Positions 8,313 through 15,940 of a stretch of 64,000 nucleotides of DNA are shown here, piece by piece. Below the pieces are notes generated by a model. That model ran no database searches and was not told the DNA's origin. It saw only the letters and a program-made list of their open reading frames with translations. How positions within the stretch are numbered: position 1 is the first letter of the stretch; the number at the start of each line of letters is the position of its first letter. The translations under genes were made by a program, and so were the position numbers. The DNA comes from Ga0077560 sp046330435 (GTDB lineage: Bacteria > Actinomycetota > Thermoleophilia > Miltoncostaeales > Miltoncostaeaceae), in the NCBI GenBank assembly GCA_046330435.1, contig JAXLST010000007.1:62001-126000 (forward strand), in the 5' to 3' direction.

Positions 8313-8808
8313 GCGCGTCACCGAGTTGACGACCTGCCTGGACGAGCTCATCGAGATCCAGGAGCGGCTGGTCGCCGGCGTGATCCGCCAGCGGGAGGCC
8401 ATCACCCTGGGCGACCAGGACCTGATCCGTGAGGCCGCCACCGACATGGAGCAGGACGTCCTGCGCCTCGGGGCCCTGGAGAGCCGCCGCAACGTGATCG
8501 CCGCGGAGCTCGCCGACGAGCTCGGCTGCGTCGCCGCGCGGTGGTCGGTGATCCGCGAGCGCCTCGACGACCGCGAGCGGGCCGCCGTCGGGCGGCGCGT
8601 CGCCTCCGTCGAGCGGCTCGTGCGCGAACTGGAGCTCCAGAACGCCGTGAACAGCCAGCTCGTGCGCACGGAGCTGGAGCTCGTCGACCTGTCCATCCGC
8701 AGCATCGCGGCGACCGACCCGCGCGCCCTCACCCGGGCGTACGCACCGGGCGGCCGCGTCCCGGACCCGGCGCCCGCCGGTCCGATGCTGCTCAACCTGG
8801 CCGCGTGA
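8305..8808 (+). CDS. flgN: FlgN export chaperone for hook-filament junction proteins
   Basis: A 167-residue, almost wholly helical protein (MRERVTELTTCLDELIEIQE, then RLVAGVIRQREAI) with the charged coiled-coil pattern of FlgN. It would bind the C-termini of FlgK and FlgL in the cytoplasm and deliver them to the export gate. Position supports the call: it directly precedes flgK and flgL, as in most flagellated bacteria. The start overlaps the yvyF stop. Confidence 0.86.
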   Translation: MRERVTELTTCLDELIEIQERLVAGVIRQREAITLGDQDLIREAATDMEQDVLRLGALESRRNVIAAELADELGCVAARWSVIRERLDDRERAAVGRRVASVERLVRELELQNAVNSQLVRTELELVDLSIRSIAATDPRALTRAYAPGGRVPDPAPAGPMLLNLAA

Positions 8809-8818
8809 GGGCCGAACG

Positions 8819-10228
8819 ATGCCGTCGACCTTCTTCGGACTGAACACCGCGCTCAGCGGGCTCGTCGCCCAGCAGCGCGCGCTGGACACCACGAACCACA
8901 ACATCGCGAACGTCAACACCGAGGGCTACACCCGCCAGCGGGTGAACCTGAAGACGAACAACCCGTTCGCGAACCCGGCGCTGAACACCGCCGTGGGGCC
9001 GGGGCAACTCGGCACCGGCGTGCAGATCTCGGACTACACCCGCCTGCGGGACCAGTTCGTGGACGTCCAGTTCCGGTCGCAGACCGCGACGCAGGGCCAG
9101 TTCCAGGCACGCAGCGACGCCCTGCAGCGGCTCAACGACGTGGTGGACGAGCCCGGTGACACCGGCCTCACCAGCCTCCTCGGCAAGTTCTGGAGCAGCT
9201 GGCAGTCGCTGTCGCTCAACCCGGAGAGCCCCAGCGTGCGGGAGGCCGTGCGGGCCGCCGGCGCGCAGCTCGCCCTGGGCTTCAACGACACCCGCGCCCA
9301 GCTCGTCGCCTCCCAGACCGAGGCGAACACCCGCATCACCGCCACCACCGACGAGGTGAACCTGCTCGCCGGGCAGGTGAACGACCTGAACAAGGCGATC
9401 GCGAAGGTCACGGCCGTCGGCCAGACCCCGAACGACCTGATGGACCAGCGGGACCTGCTGATCGACAGGATCGCGAAGTCCGCGAACGCGGCGGTCACCC
9501 CGGTGGGCACCACCGGCAAGATCACCCTCGCGATCGGCGGGCAGGTGCTGGTGAACGGCGCGACCGACACCGTGAACAACGTCGCGGTGAGCGGCGCCGG
9601 CGTCGTCACCGTCGGCGCGGCCGTCGCGACCGTCACCGACGGCGCCCTGCGCGGCTACATCGACGTGCGGGACACCGTCATCGGCGGCGCCACCGGGTAC
9701 CTCGCGAACCTCGACACCCTCGCGGCGTCGGTGATCACCGAGGTCAACGCCCGCCACAGCACCGGCTTCGCCCTGGACGGCAGCACCGGCAACAACTTCT
9801 TCCAGGGCACCGGCGCGGCGAACATCGCCATCGACGCGGCGGTCGCCGGGTCGACCGACAAGATCGCCGCGGCGAACGCCGCCGGCGAGCTGCCCGGCGG
9901 TGGCGACAACGCCGTCGACCTCGCCCAGCTCAAGATGGTGGTCCTGCCCATCGGCACCGCGACCAGCACCATCGACGGCTTCTGGGGGTCGATGGTGTCG
10001 CGCCTCGGCACCGACACCGACCAGGCGCAGCGCCTCGCGCAGGTGCAGCAGAACGTCCTGGACGTCGCCGCGTCGCGCCGCGACGCCGCGTCCGGCGTGA
10101 GCATGGACGAGGAGGTCGCCGACATGGTGCGCTTCCAGCAGAGCTACAACGCCGCCGCCCGCATGATCACCACGCTCGATGGGGTTCTCGACACGATCGT
10201 GAACCGCATGGGCCTGGTGGGCCGCTAG
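8819..10228 (+). CDS. flgK: Flagellar hook-associated protein FlgK (HAP1)
   Basis: A 469-residue protein beginning MPSTFFGLNTALSGLVAQQR with the motif DTTNHNIANVNTEGYTRQRV. The C-terminal motif EVADMVRFQQSYNAAARMIT is followed by LDGVLDTIVNRMG. Both are diagnostic of FlgK, the first junction protein between hook and filament. It is shorter than E. coli FlgK (547); the variable middle domain is reduced. It is exported by the flagellar type III system with the FlgN chaperone encoded just upstream. Confidence 0.95.
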   Translation: MPSTFFGLNTALSGLVAQQRALDTTNHNIANVNTEGYTRQRVNLKTNNPFANPALNTAVGPGQLGTGVQISDYTRLRDQFVDVQFRSQTATQGQFQARSDALQRLNDVVDEPGDTGLTSLLGKFWSSWQSLSLNPESPSVREAVRAAGAQLALGFNDTRAQLVASQTEANTRITATTDEVNLLAGQVNDLNKAIAKVTAVGQTPNDLMDQRDLLIDRIAKSANAAVTPVGTTGKITLAIGGQVLVNGATDTVNNVAVSGAGVVTVGAAVATVTDGALRGYIDVRDTVIGGATGYLANLDTLAASVITEVNARHSTGFALDGSTGNNFFQGTGAANIAIDAAVAGSTDKIAAANAAGELPGGGDNAVDLAQLKMVVLPIGTATSTIDGFWGSMVSRLGTDTDQAQRLAQVQQNVLDVAASRRDAASGVSMDEEVADMVRFQQSYNAAARMITTLDGVLDTIVNRMGLVGR

Positions 10229-10258
10229 TAGGCACCGGAGCCAAGGAGGGCTTCACCA

Positions 10259-11161
10259 ATGGTCACCCGCATCGGATCGCAGCAGATGGCACGGAACTTC
10301 CTGTCCGACCTGGGCAAGACGCAGGTCGCCATCGCGGACCTGCAACGGCAGCTCTCGACGGGCAAGCGCGTCAGCGACCCCTCCGACGACCCCGTCGGCG
10401 TGGCGCTCGCGCTGAACCTCCGCGACGACGTGCAGTCCGTGCAGGCCTGGAAGACGAACGTCGAGGACAGCAAGTCGTGGCTGTCGGCCACCGACGACGC
10501 CCTCGGGAACTTCGAGTCCGTCATCCAGCGGGCCCACGAGCTCACCGTGCAGGGCGCCAACGGCAGCCTCGCGCTGAACCAGCGGGCGATGATCGGCGAC
10601 GAGATCCTCGCGCTGCGCGACCAGATCGTGGAGACCGGTAACGCCAGCTTCGGCGGCCGCTACCTGTTCGGCGGCACCCAGACCAACCGGGCCCCCATGG
10701 ACCCGGCCGGACCGGGGCTCACCGCCCCGCCGAACACCAACACCCTGAACCGCGAGGTCGGCCAGGGGCAGGTGATGAGCGTGAACGTCACGGCGGACCG
10801 GCTCGTCGACCCGCCCGGCGCCACGCCCGACATCTTCACGACGCTCACCACCATCGGGAACGCCCTGAAGGCCGGTGACGTCACCACCGCGTCCAACGTG
10901 GGCATCGCAGAGCTCGACGTCCACATCGCGAACGTCAACTCCCTCCGCGGCGAGGTCGGCACGAAGATCAACCGCCTGGAGCTCACCTCCAGCCGGTTCG
11001 ACATCGACGACATCGCCCGGCAGTCCCAGCTGTCCTCCATCGAGGACGCGGACATCGCAAAGACCGTCATGGACCTCCAGATGCGGCAGAACGTCCTTCA
11101 GGGGTCCCTGGCAGTGGGGGCACGGGTCATGCAGCGCTCCCTCGTCGACTTCATCAGCTAG
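10259..11161 (+). CDS. flgL: Flagellar hook-associated protein FlgL (HAP3)
   Basis: A 300-residue flagellin-fold protein. The N-terminus (TRIGSQQMARNFLSDLGKTQ, then LQRQLSTGKRVSDPSDDPVG) and the C-terminus (IAKTVMDLQMRQNVLQGSLA) are typical of FlgL, the second hook-filament junction protein. A GGAGGGC ribosome site precedes the ATG. It ends the early part of the operon; a 470-base non-coding stretch with its own promoter candidate follows before the first flagellin. Confidence 0.93.
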   Translation: MVTRIGSQQMARNFLSDLGKTQVAIADLQRQLSTGKRVSDPSDDPVGVALALNLRDDVQSVQAWKTNVEDSKSWLSATDDALGNFESVIQRAHELTVQGANGSLALNQRAMIGDEILALRDQIVETGNASFGGRYLFGGTQTNRAPMDPAGPGLTAPPNTNTLNREVGQGQVMSVNVTADRLVDPPGATPDIFTTLTTIGNALKAGDVTTASNVGIAELDVHIANVNSLRGEVGTKINRLELTSSRFDIDDIARQSQLSSIEDADIAKTVMDLQMRQNVLQGSLAVGARVMQRSLVDFIS

Positions 11162-11268
11162 CCGGCGAGACGACCCGAAACCTCCCTGACGATGCGTGAT
11201 CCCGGCAACAGACGCTGCGTGTGGCGCCCCGCGAGGGGCCGTAGGCGAAGGATCGCCGCGCACAAGGC

Positions 11269-11295
11269 TCAAGTCGGGATCACCGCATCCGATGA
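11269..11295 (+). promoter_or_regulatory. Candidate sigma-28 promoter of the first flagellin gene
   Basis: TCAAGTCG, 11 bases, TCCGATGA. If used, it would give a 5' untranslated leader of about 330 bases before the flagellin start at 11632, unusually long and a plausible target for CsrA control. The rest of the 11162-11631 gap holds no convincing gene. Confidence 0.55.
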
Positions 11296-11580
11296 CCGGG
11301 TTGCCGTCGGGCACCTCAGCGCGTACGCGCATGGCGTCCGGTGGCCCCAGAAGCACCACGACATCACCAATCGCATGACCGCCGCGCAGGCGGAGCACGT
11401 CCCGCAGGATGCGGGCGCGCCGAGGCTGCGTCCCGGACGGCCCGACGGGCCCGACGGGGAGCCGGGAGGGGACACCCGAACGGACGGCGGACGGGGAGCG
11501 GCACCCGCCGCGAACCAGCAACAGCCGGGCAGTACCTCGGTGGACATGGAAGTCCCATCCCGACTGAGCATCCAGCTGAA

Positions 11581-11600
11581 GGCCGGAGGAATCGACGGCC
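11581..11600 (+). promoter_or_regulatory. Candidate CsrA-binding hairpin in the flagellin leader
   Basis: A 5-bp stem GGCCG/CGGCC (11581-11585 with 11596-11600) presents the loop GAGGAATCGA. CsrA typically binds GGA in a hairpin loop. A second GGA lies in the ribosome site (AAAGGA) 31-36 bases downstream. csrA and fliW are both in this window. This is a pattern match only. Confidence 0.4.
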
Positions 11601-11631
11601 GGACGGATCGACAGGCGAGAAAGGACTTCAG

Positions 11632-12462
11632 TTGAGTCTGCGGATCTACAACAACGTCGAGGCCCAGAACGCTCACCGGCAGCTGTCGGTGAACTCCATG
11701 GCCCTCTCCCGGACGATGGAGCGGCTCTCGTCGGGCCTGCGCATCAACCGGGCGGCCGACGACGCGGCCGGCCTCGCCGTGAGCGAGCAGATGCGGACGA
11801 AGATCCGCGGAATGCAGGTCGCCTCCAGGAACGCCCAGGACGGTGTGTCCCTGGTCCAAGTGGCCGACGGCGCGCTCTCCGGCGTCAACGACATGCTGCA
11901 GCGCATGCGCGACCTCGCGGTCCAGGCCGCGAACGGCACGTTCACCGACCAGCAGCGCTCCAACCTCGACGCCGAGCTCCAGGCGCTCATGTCCGAGGTG
12001 AACCGCGTCTCCAGCGACACGGACTTCAACGGGATCAAGATCCTGTCCGGGTCGGTCGCGACGGCGGCCAGCGCCGTGACCCTCCAGGTGGGGGCCGACG
12101 CCAGCCAGTCCATCGCGTTCACCATCGCGACGATGAACACCACGCAGCTGGGTATCTCCGGCATCGCGATCTCGTCGGCGAACTCGGCTTCGGCGGCCAT
12201 CGCGTCCATCGACGCGGCCATCGTCACGGTCAACCAGGCGCGCGCCAACATGGGTGCCGTGCAGAACCGTCTCGAGCAGACCATTAACCGTCTGAAGCTG
12301 ACTGCCGAGAACCTCCAGGCGGCCGAGTCGCGCATCCGCGATGCCGACATGGCGGCCGAGATGATCGAGATGACCAAGCGACAGATCCTGCAGCAGTCCG
12401 GCACGGCCATGCTCGCGCAGGCCAACCAGCTGCCGCAGAGCGTTCTCCAGCTGCTCAAGTAA
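11632..12462 (+). CDS. fliC: Flagellin 1 (short, D0-D1 only)
   Basis: A 276-residue flagellin starting at TTG (LSLRIYNNVEAQNAHRQLSV), with an AAAGGA ribosome site 7 bases upstream. It has the conserved D1 motifs MERLSSGLRINRAADDAAGL and ASRNAQDGVSLVQVADGAL, and the C-terminal D0 helix ending VLQLLK. The middle is only about 60 residues of Ala/Ser-rich sequence, so the outer D2/D3 domains are missing. It is the most divergent of the four flagellins here: the others use ATG and have MGLSIYNN. fliW follows 30 bases downstream, in keeping with the FliW-CsrA-flagellin circuit. The Ser/Thr-rich middle would be the natural site for O-glycosylation. Confidence 0.95.
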   Translation: MSLRIYNNVEAQNAHRQLSVNSMALSRTMERLSSGLRINRAADDAAGLAVSEQMRTKIRGMQVASRNAQDGVSLVQVADGALSGVNDMLQRMRDLAVQAANGTFTDQQRSNLDAELQALMSEVNRVSSDTDFNGIKILSGSVATAASAVTLQVGADASQSIAFTIATMNTTQLGISGIAISSANSASAAIASIDAAIVTVNQARANMGAVQNRLEQTINRLKLTAENLQAAESRIRDADMAAEMIEMTKRQILQQSGTAMLAQANQLPQSVLQLLK

Positions 12463-12492
12463 CGGCGGGCACGAGGACCTCGAGGAGGGGGC

Positions 12493-12966
12493 ATGACCAC
12501 CACACACGCAGTTACCACCGACGGCTCCGACGTGATCTCGATCGCGTCGCAGGCCCTCGGCGAGATCGAGGTCCCCAGCGCCGACGCGATCCGCTTCTGC
12601 GAGCCGGTCCCCGGGTTCACCGGGTGCACCGACTACGCGCTGGTGCCGCACATGAAGTCCGACGGCACCGTGAACGACAGCGTCATGTGGCTCCAGGCGC
12701 TCGAATCGCCGTACCACGCGTTCATCGTCACCGACCCGTGGGCGATCGTGGGCGACTACGCCCCCGAGATCCCCGAGTCCGAGGCGAACCAGCTCCAGCT
12801 GCGCTCCTTCGAGGACGCACGGGTGCTGGTGATCCTCACCGTCCCCCGGGACGGCCAGGTGAGCGTGAACCTCCGTGCGCCGATCGTGTTCAACATCGCG
12901 GAGCGACTCGCGAAGCAGGTGGTGCTGATCTCCGATCAGTACTCCACCCGTCACACGCTGGGCTAA
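12493..12966 (+). CDS. fliW: Flagellar assembly factor FliW
   Basis: A 157-residue FliW. Family features include an IRFCEPVPGFTGCTDYALVP strand pair, the motif MWLQALESPYHAFIVTDPW and the C-terminal NLRAPIVFNIAERLAKQVVL. FliW binds either flagellin or CsrA. When unsecreted flagellin accumulates, FliW is sequestered and freed CsrA blocks flagellin translation. The ATG has a GAGGAGGG ribosome site. It sits just after flagellin 1; its partner csrA is 7.7 kb away, next to flagellin 2. Confidence 0.94.
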   Translation: MTTTHAVTTDGSDVISIASQALGEIEVPSADAIRFCEPVPGFTGCTDYALVPHMKSDGTVNDSVMWLQALESPYHAFIVTDPWAIVGDYAPEIPESEANQLQLRSFEDARVLVILTVPRDGQVSVNLRAPIVFNIAERLAKQVVLISDQYSTRHTLG

Positions 12967-13000
12967 CCCGCCCCAGTCAGGAGAGGTCCTCGAGCCCGCC

Positions 13001-13038
13001 GCAAGGTGGGCTCGAGCACTTGCTCGAGCCCACCTTGC
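13001..13038. terminator. Perfect 18-bp inverted repeat after fliW
   Basis: GCAAGGTGGGCTCGAGCA and its exact complement are separated by only CT. It probably terminates the flagellar operon from the left, although no T-run follows and the stem is unusually long and perfect. It abuts the end of repeat copy 1. Confidence 0.6.
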
Positions 13039-13044
13039 TCGCTT

Positions 13045-13243
13045 CTCAGAACCGTTCCGGCCCGGCAGTCGTTTGGCGCTGATGGCCCACGGAGGGTTTG
13101 GCCCCTGGAACCGCGCCTGACGGCTGCCCGGCACCAGCTTTCAGGTCGCCATCCATGGCTCCCAGCTGCTCAACCCTCGCCGTCCGCATTTTCTTGTGGT
13201 GCGCCTTGCCGGGGTCAGCGTCCTCACGGGTACTGATGGTTGC
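13045..13243 (-). repeat. Interspersed ~200-bp repeat, copy 1 (inverted)
   Basis: Read on the minus strand this contains the core GGAGCCATGGATGGCGACCT, then CGTCAGGCGCGGTTCCAGG and GACTGCCGGGCCGG, shared with copies 2 and 3. Its first third is more diverged. A one-base length difference from the other copies between two conserved blocks shows that the repeat is not conserved as a protein. Confidence 0.85.
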
Positions 13244-13341
13244 TTCCCGGTGCGACCACGACTCGTGCTCGAGGAGGGAATCCGCCCATCCATGGGCGGA
13301 GGACATGCAGTCAATTGGCGCGCAGGGACGTCATCGAGTTG

Positions 13342-13545
13342 ATGCGCAGGAGCCGCCTATCTGTACCCGTGCGGACGCCTGCCAGGTGATCCGCAGAGCA
13401 AGAGAGTGCGGATGGCGAGGGTCGGATGCCGGGAGCCATGGATGGCGACCTCGAACCGGATCCGGGCAGCCGTCAGGCGCGGTTCCAGGCGCAAACCCCC
13501 CGTCGGCTCTCAGCGCCAAACGACTGCCGGGCCGGGCGGTTCTGA
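13342..13545 (+). repeat. Interspersed ~200-bp repeat, copy 2
   Basis: This runs from the shared GATGCGCAGG-like edge to GCGGTTCTGA. It shares a 40-base identical block with copy 3 (13373-13412 against 13623-13662), then a 38-base identical block one base later. The 5' third, between the edge and the first block, is variable. Confidence 0.88.
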
Positions 13546-13592
13546 AAAACCGGCGCGACAACTATCCCGGATCTCATCCCCCTGGCGAGTCC

Positions 13593-13799
13593 ATGCGCAG
13601 GAATCAACTCTCAGTACAAGCGAGGACGCCTGCCAGGTGATCCGCAGAGCAAGAGAGTGCGGACGGCGAGGGTCGGATGCCGGGAGCCATGGATGGCGAC
13701 CTGAAGCGAGTGCCGGGCAGCCGTCAGGCGCGGTTCCAGGGGCCAAACCCCCCGAACGCATCTCAGCGCAAGACGACTGCCGGGCCGGGCGGTTTCAGA
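13593..13799 (+). repeat. Interspersed ~200-bp repeat, copy 3, overlapping the histidine kinase 3' end
   Basis: Direct repeat of copy 2. Its last ~37 bases are also the 3' end of the histidine kinase gene read on the other strand, and they supply that gene's last codons and stop. Confidence 0.88.
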
Positions 13800-15196
13800 A
13801 GCAGAAGCGTCACCGTCGTGCCCGTTCCCGGGTGGCGGCAGGGGGGCGCGTCACCTCCCGGGTGGTGGTGGACCGCTCCCGAGCAGACGCGGAGGGAGCC
13901 GCCGTGGGCCTCCGCGACGCCCTCGGCGAGGGCGAGGCCCAGGCCGGACCCCGGGCTGGAGCGGGAGACCTCCGCGCGGCGGAAGCGCCGGGCCGCCTGG
14001 GGGACGAACTCCGGCGCGATGCCGGGGCCCTCGTCGTGAACCCACAGGGCCACCGCCCCGGGGACGGGTTCCGCGGACACGGTGACGGTGCCGGCCCCGT
14101 GGCGGACGGCGTTGTCGACGAGGTTGCCGAGGGCCATGTCGAGGAGCCGGGCGTCGGCGGTCACCTGAAGGCCCTCCGGGCAGGTGGAGGTGACGGCCCG
14201 CTCCGGGGGGAGCTGGGCGGAGGCCCGCGCGACGGCGGTGCGCAGCGCGTCTGCCACGGGGAAGGGGCGGGCGTCGGGCGGTGAGGCGCCGAGGGCGCCC
14301 ATGGTGAGGAGCGTCTCGGCGAGGCCGTTCAGGCGGTCCACGCCATCGCGCACGCGGCGCAGGGCCGCCTCGTACTCCCCGGTGTCGCGCGGTTTGCGGA
14401 GCGCGAGGTCGACCTCCGCGGACAGGGTCGTGAGAGGCGTCCGCAGCTCGTGGCTGGCGTCGTCGACGAACCGGCGCTGACGCTCCGCGGAGCGCTCCTG
14501 GGCATCGAGCATGGCGTTGAGCGTGCCGCCCAGGCGCGTCACCTCGTCGGACGGCCCGTCGGGGACGTCGAGCCGCAGGCCGGTCGCACCGGCGGCGATG
14601 CGGGTCGCGGCGGCGCGGTAGCGCTCCACGGGGTCGAGGGCGGCGCGGGCGAGCCGGTACCCCACGAACGACGCCACCAGCAGGGCGACGCCGTTCGCGA
14701 CGGCCAGCTGGGCGAGCAGCTCGCCGAGGGCCTCGTCGCGCTGGTCCAGCCGCACCGCCGTCACGGCGATCGCCGCGGTGCCGTCACCCGTGACCGGTTC
14801 GGCGAGCACGCGCAGGTGGGTGCCCCGCCCGGAGAACATGCTGCCCCGCTCCGCGCGGACGGTTCCGCGGAGGGCCGCGGCCACCTCCGCCGGCGTCAGC
14901 AGGGGGGCGCCGGACACGTCCGGGCCGGCGGCCACCACCCGGCCGGACCGGTCGAGGACCTGGGCGTCGCGGCCACGGCTGCCGAGCTCGGCGAGCGCCG
15001 ACCGGGGGTCGGTGCGGGCCGCGGCGTCGCGCAGGTCGGCGGTCTGGTCCCGCAGGTCGCCGCCCAGCCCGTCGTCCAGGGCGTGCTGGACCCGCCAGAA
15101 CACGAACGCCCCGGCGGCGATCAGCACCAGGAGCATCGCGCCGCTGAACCCCGCCACCAGGCGGGCGCGCAGCGGCAGGCGGTGGAGGGCGCCCAC
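13763..15196 (-). CDS. Two-component sensor histidine kinase (OmpR-partner type)
   Basis: A 477-residue membrane kinase. TM1 is near residues 12-34 (VAGFSGAMLLVLIAAGAFVF), followed by an extracytoplasmic sensor of ~125 residues, TM2 (AVANGVALLVASFVGYRLA), HAMP, and the H-box FVDDASHELRTPLTTLSAEV. N-box GNLVDNAVRHG, G1 DEGPGIAPEF and G2 SPGSGLGLALA complete the ATPase. The GTG at 15196 lies two bases after the response-regulator stop, so the pair is one operon. The last ten residues (KPPGPAVVLR) are encoded by repeat copy 3, so the natural C-terminus has been replaced or extended. The stimulus is unknown; the ABC transporter divergent from the pair is the likely target. Confidence 0.92.
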   Translation of the reverse strand: MGALHRLPLRARLVAGFSGAMLLVLIAAGAFVFWRVQHALDDGLGGDLRDQTADLRDAAARTDPRSALAELGSRGRDAQVLDRSGRVVAAGPDVSGAPLLTPAEVAAALRGTVRAERGSMFSGRGTHLRVLAEPVTGDGTAAIAVTAVRLDQRDEALGELLAQLAVANGVALLVASFVGYRLARAALDPVERYRAAATRIAAGATGLRLDVPDGPSDEVTRLGGTLNAMLDAQERSAERQRRFVDDASHELRTPLTTLSAEVDLALRKPRDTGEYEAALRRVRDGVDRLNGLAETLLTMGALGASPPDARPFPVADALRTAVARASAQLPPERAVTSTCPEGLQVTADARLLDMALGNLVDNAVRHGAGTVTVSAEPVPGAVALWVHDEGPGIAPEFVPQAARRFRRAEVSRSSPGSGLGLALAEGVAEAHGGSLRVCSGAVHHHPGGDAPPCRHPGTGTTVTLLLLKPPGPAVVLR

Positions 15197-15198
15197 CG

Positions 15199-15864
15199 TC
15201 AGCCGTCCCCGGCGACGAAGCCGACGCCGCGGACGGTGCGGATGGTCTCGGTACCGAACGGCCGGTCGATCTTCGCCCGCAGGTTCGCGACGTGCACGTC
15301 GATGGCGTTGCTGCGCAGGTCGGTCTCCCCGTCCCACACCTCGTCCAGGATCCGCTCCCGCGTCACCACGCGGCCCGCCCGGGACAGCAACGCGACGAGC
15401 AGGTCGAACTCGCGGGCGGTCAGGTCGACGGGGACGCCGCCCCGGTGCACCGTGCGTGCGTCGCGGTCGGCGACGAGGTCGCCGAGGGCCATGCGCCCGC
15501 CGCCGCCGTCCCTGCGGGCGAACACCCGCAGGCGCGCGAGCAGCTCGTCCAGCGCGAAGGGCTTCTGCAGGTAGTCGTCCGCCCCGGCGTCCAGGCCGGC
15601 GACGCGGTCGGGCACCGACGTGCGCGCCGTGAGCATCAGCACGGGTGTGCGGTTGCCGCGCACGCGCAGCTCGCGGCACACCGACGGCCCGTCCATGCCG
15701 GGAAGCATCCAGTCCAGGACGACCGCGTCGAACCGCTCCGCCATCGCGGCCCCCAGCCCGTCCGGGCCCGTCGCCCGCAGCGCCACCTCGTGGCCGGCGT
15801 CCTCGAGCCCGCGCCGCAGCACGTCGGCGAGCGCCGCGTCGTCCTCGATCACCAGCAGCCGCAT
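15199..15864 (-). CDS. OmpR/PhoB-family response regulator
   Basis: A 221-residue regulator. The receiver domain has the acidic pair in LLVIEDDAAL, the phospho-acceptor Asp in DAVVLDWMLPGMDG and Lys in YLQKPFALDEL. The C-terminal winged helix has TAREFDLLVALLSRAGRVVT and IDVHVANLRAKID. I chose the second ATG (15864) because MRLLVIEDD is the usual family start; the ATG at 15879 has no better ribosome site. It probably acts on direct repeats in the divergent promoter (15898-15915). Confidence 0.93.
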   Translation of the reverse strand: MRLLVIEDDAALADVLRRGLEDAGHEVALRATGPDGLGAAMAERFDAVVLDWMLPGMDGPSVCRELRVRGNRTPVLMLTARTSVPDRVAGLDAGADDYLQKPFALDELLARLRVFARRDGGGGRMALGDLVADRDARTVHRGGVPVDLTAREFDLLVALLSRAGRVVTRERILDEVWDGETDLRSNAIDVHVANLRAKIDRPFGTETIRTVRGVGFVAGDG

Positions 15865-15897
15865 CCGGCCATTGTGCACCCAACCCCGCTCCGGGGC

Positions 15898-15915
15898 GGC
15901 TTCACGATGGCTTCA
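15898..15915 (+). promoter_or_regulatory. Candidate response-regulator operator (direct repeat)
   Basis: GGCTTCA at 15898-15904 and again at 15909-15915, an 11-bp period. OmpR/PhoB-type regulators bind such one-turn direct repeats. It lies in the 76-base gap between the divergent regulator and ABC transporter genes. Confidence 0.5.
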
Positions 15916-15940
15916 TGGTCCGACTCCACACTGCCGCGCC

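Noticed and set aside
11192..11635. Open frames on both strands between flgL and flagellin 1
   Set aside because: Composition is arbitrary, there are no start signals, and the stretch is better explained as promoter and leader.
13046..13761. Short open frames inside the repeat block
   Set aside because: The copies differ by lengths not divisible by three and the reading frames do not match between copies, so they are not conserved proteins.
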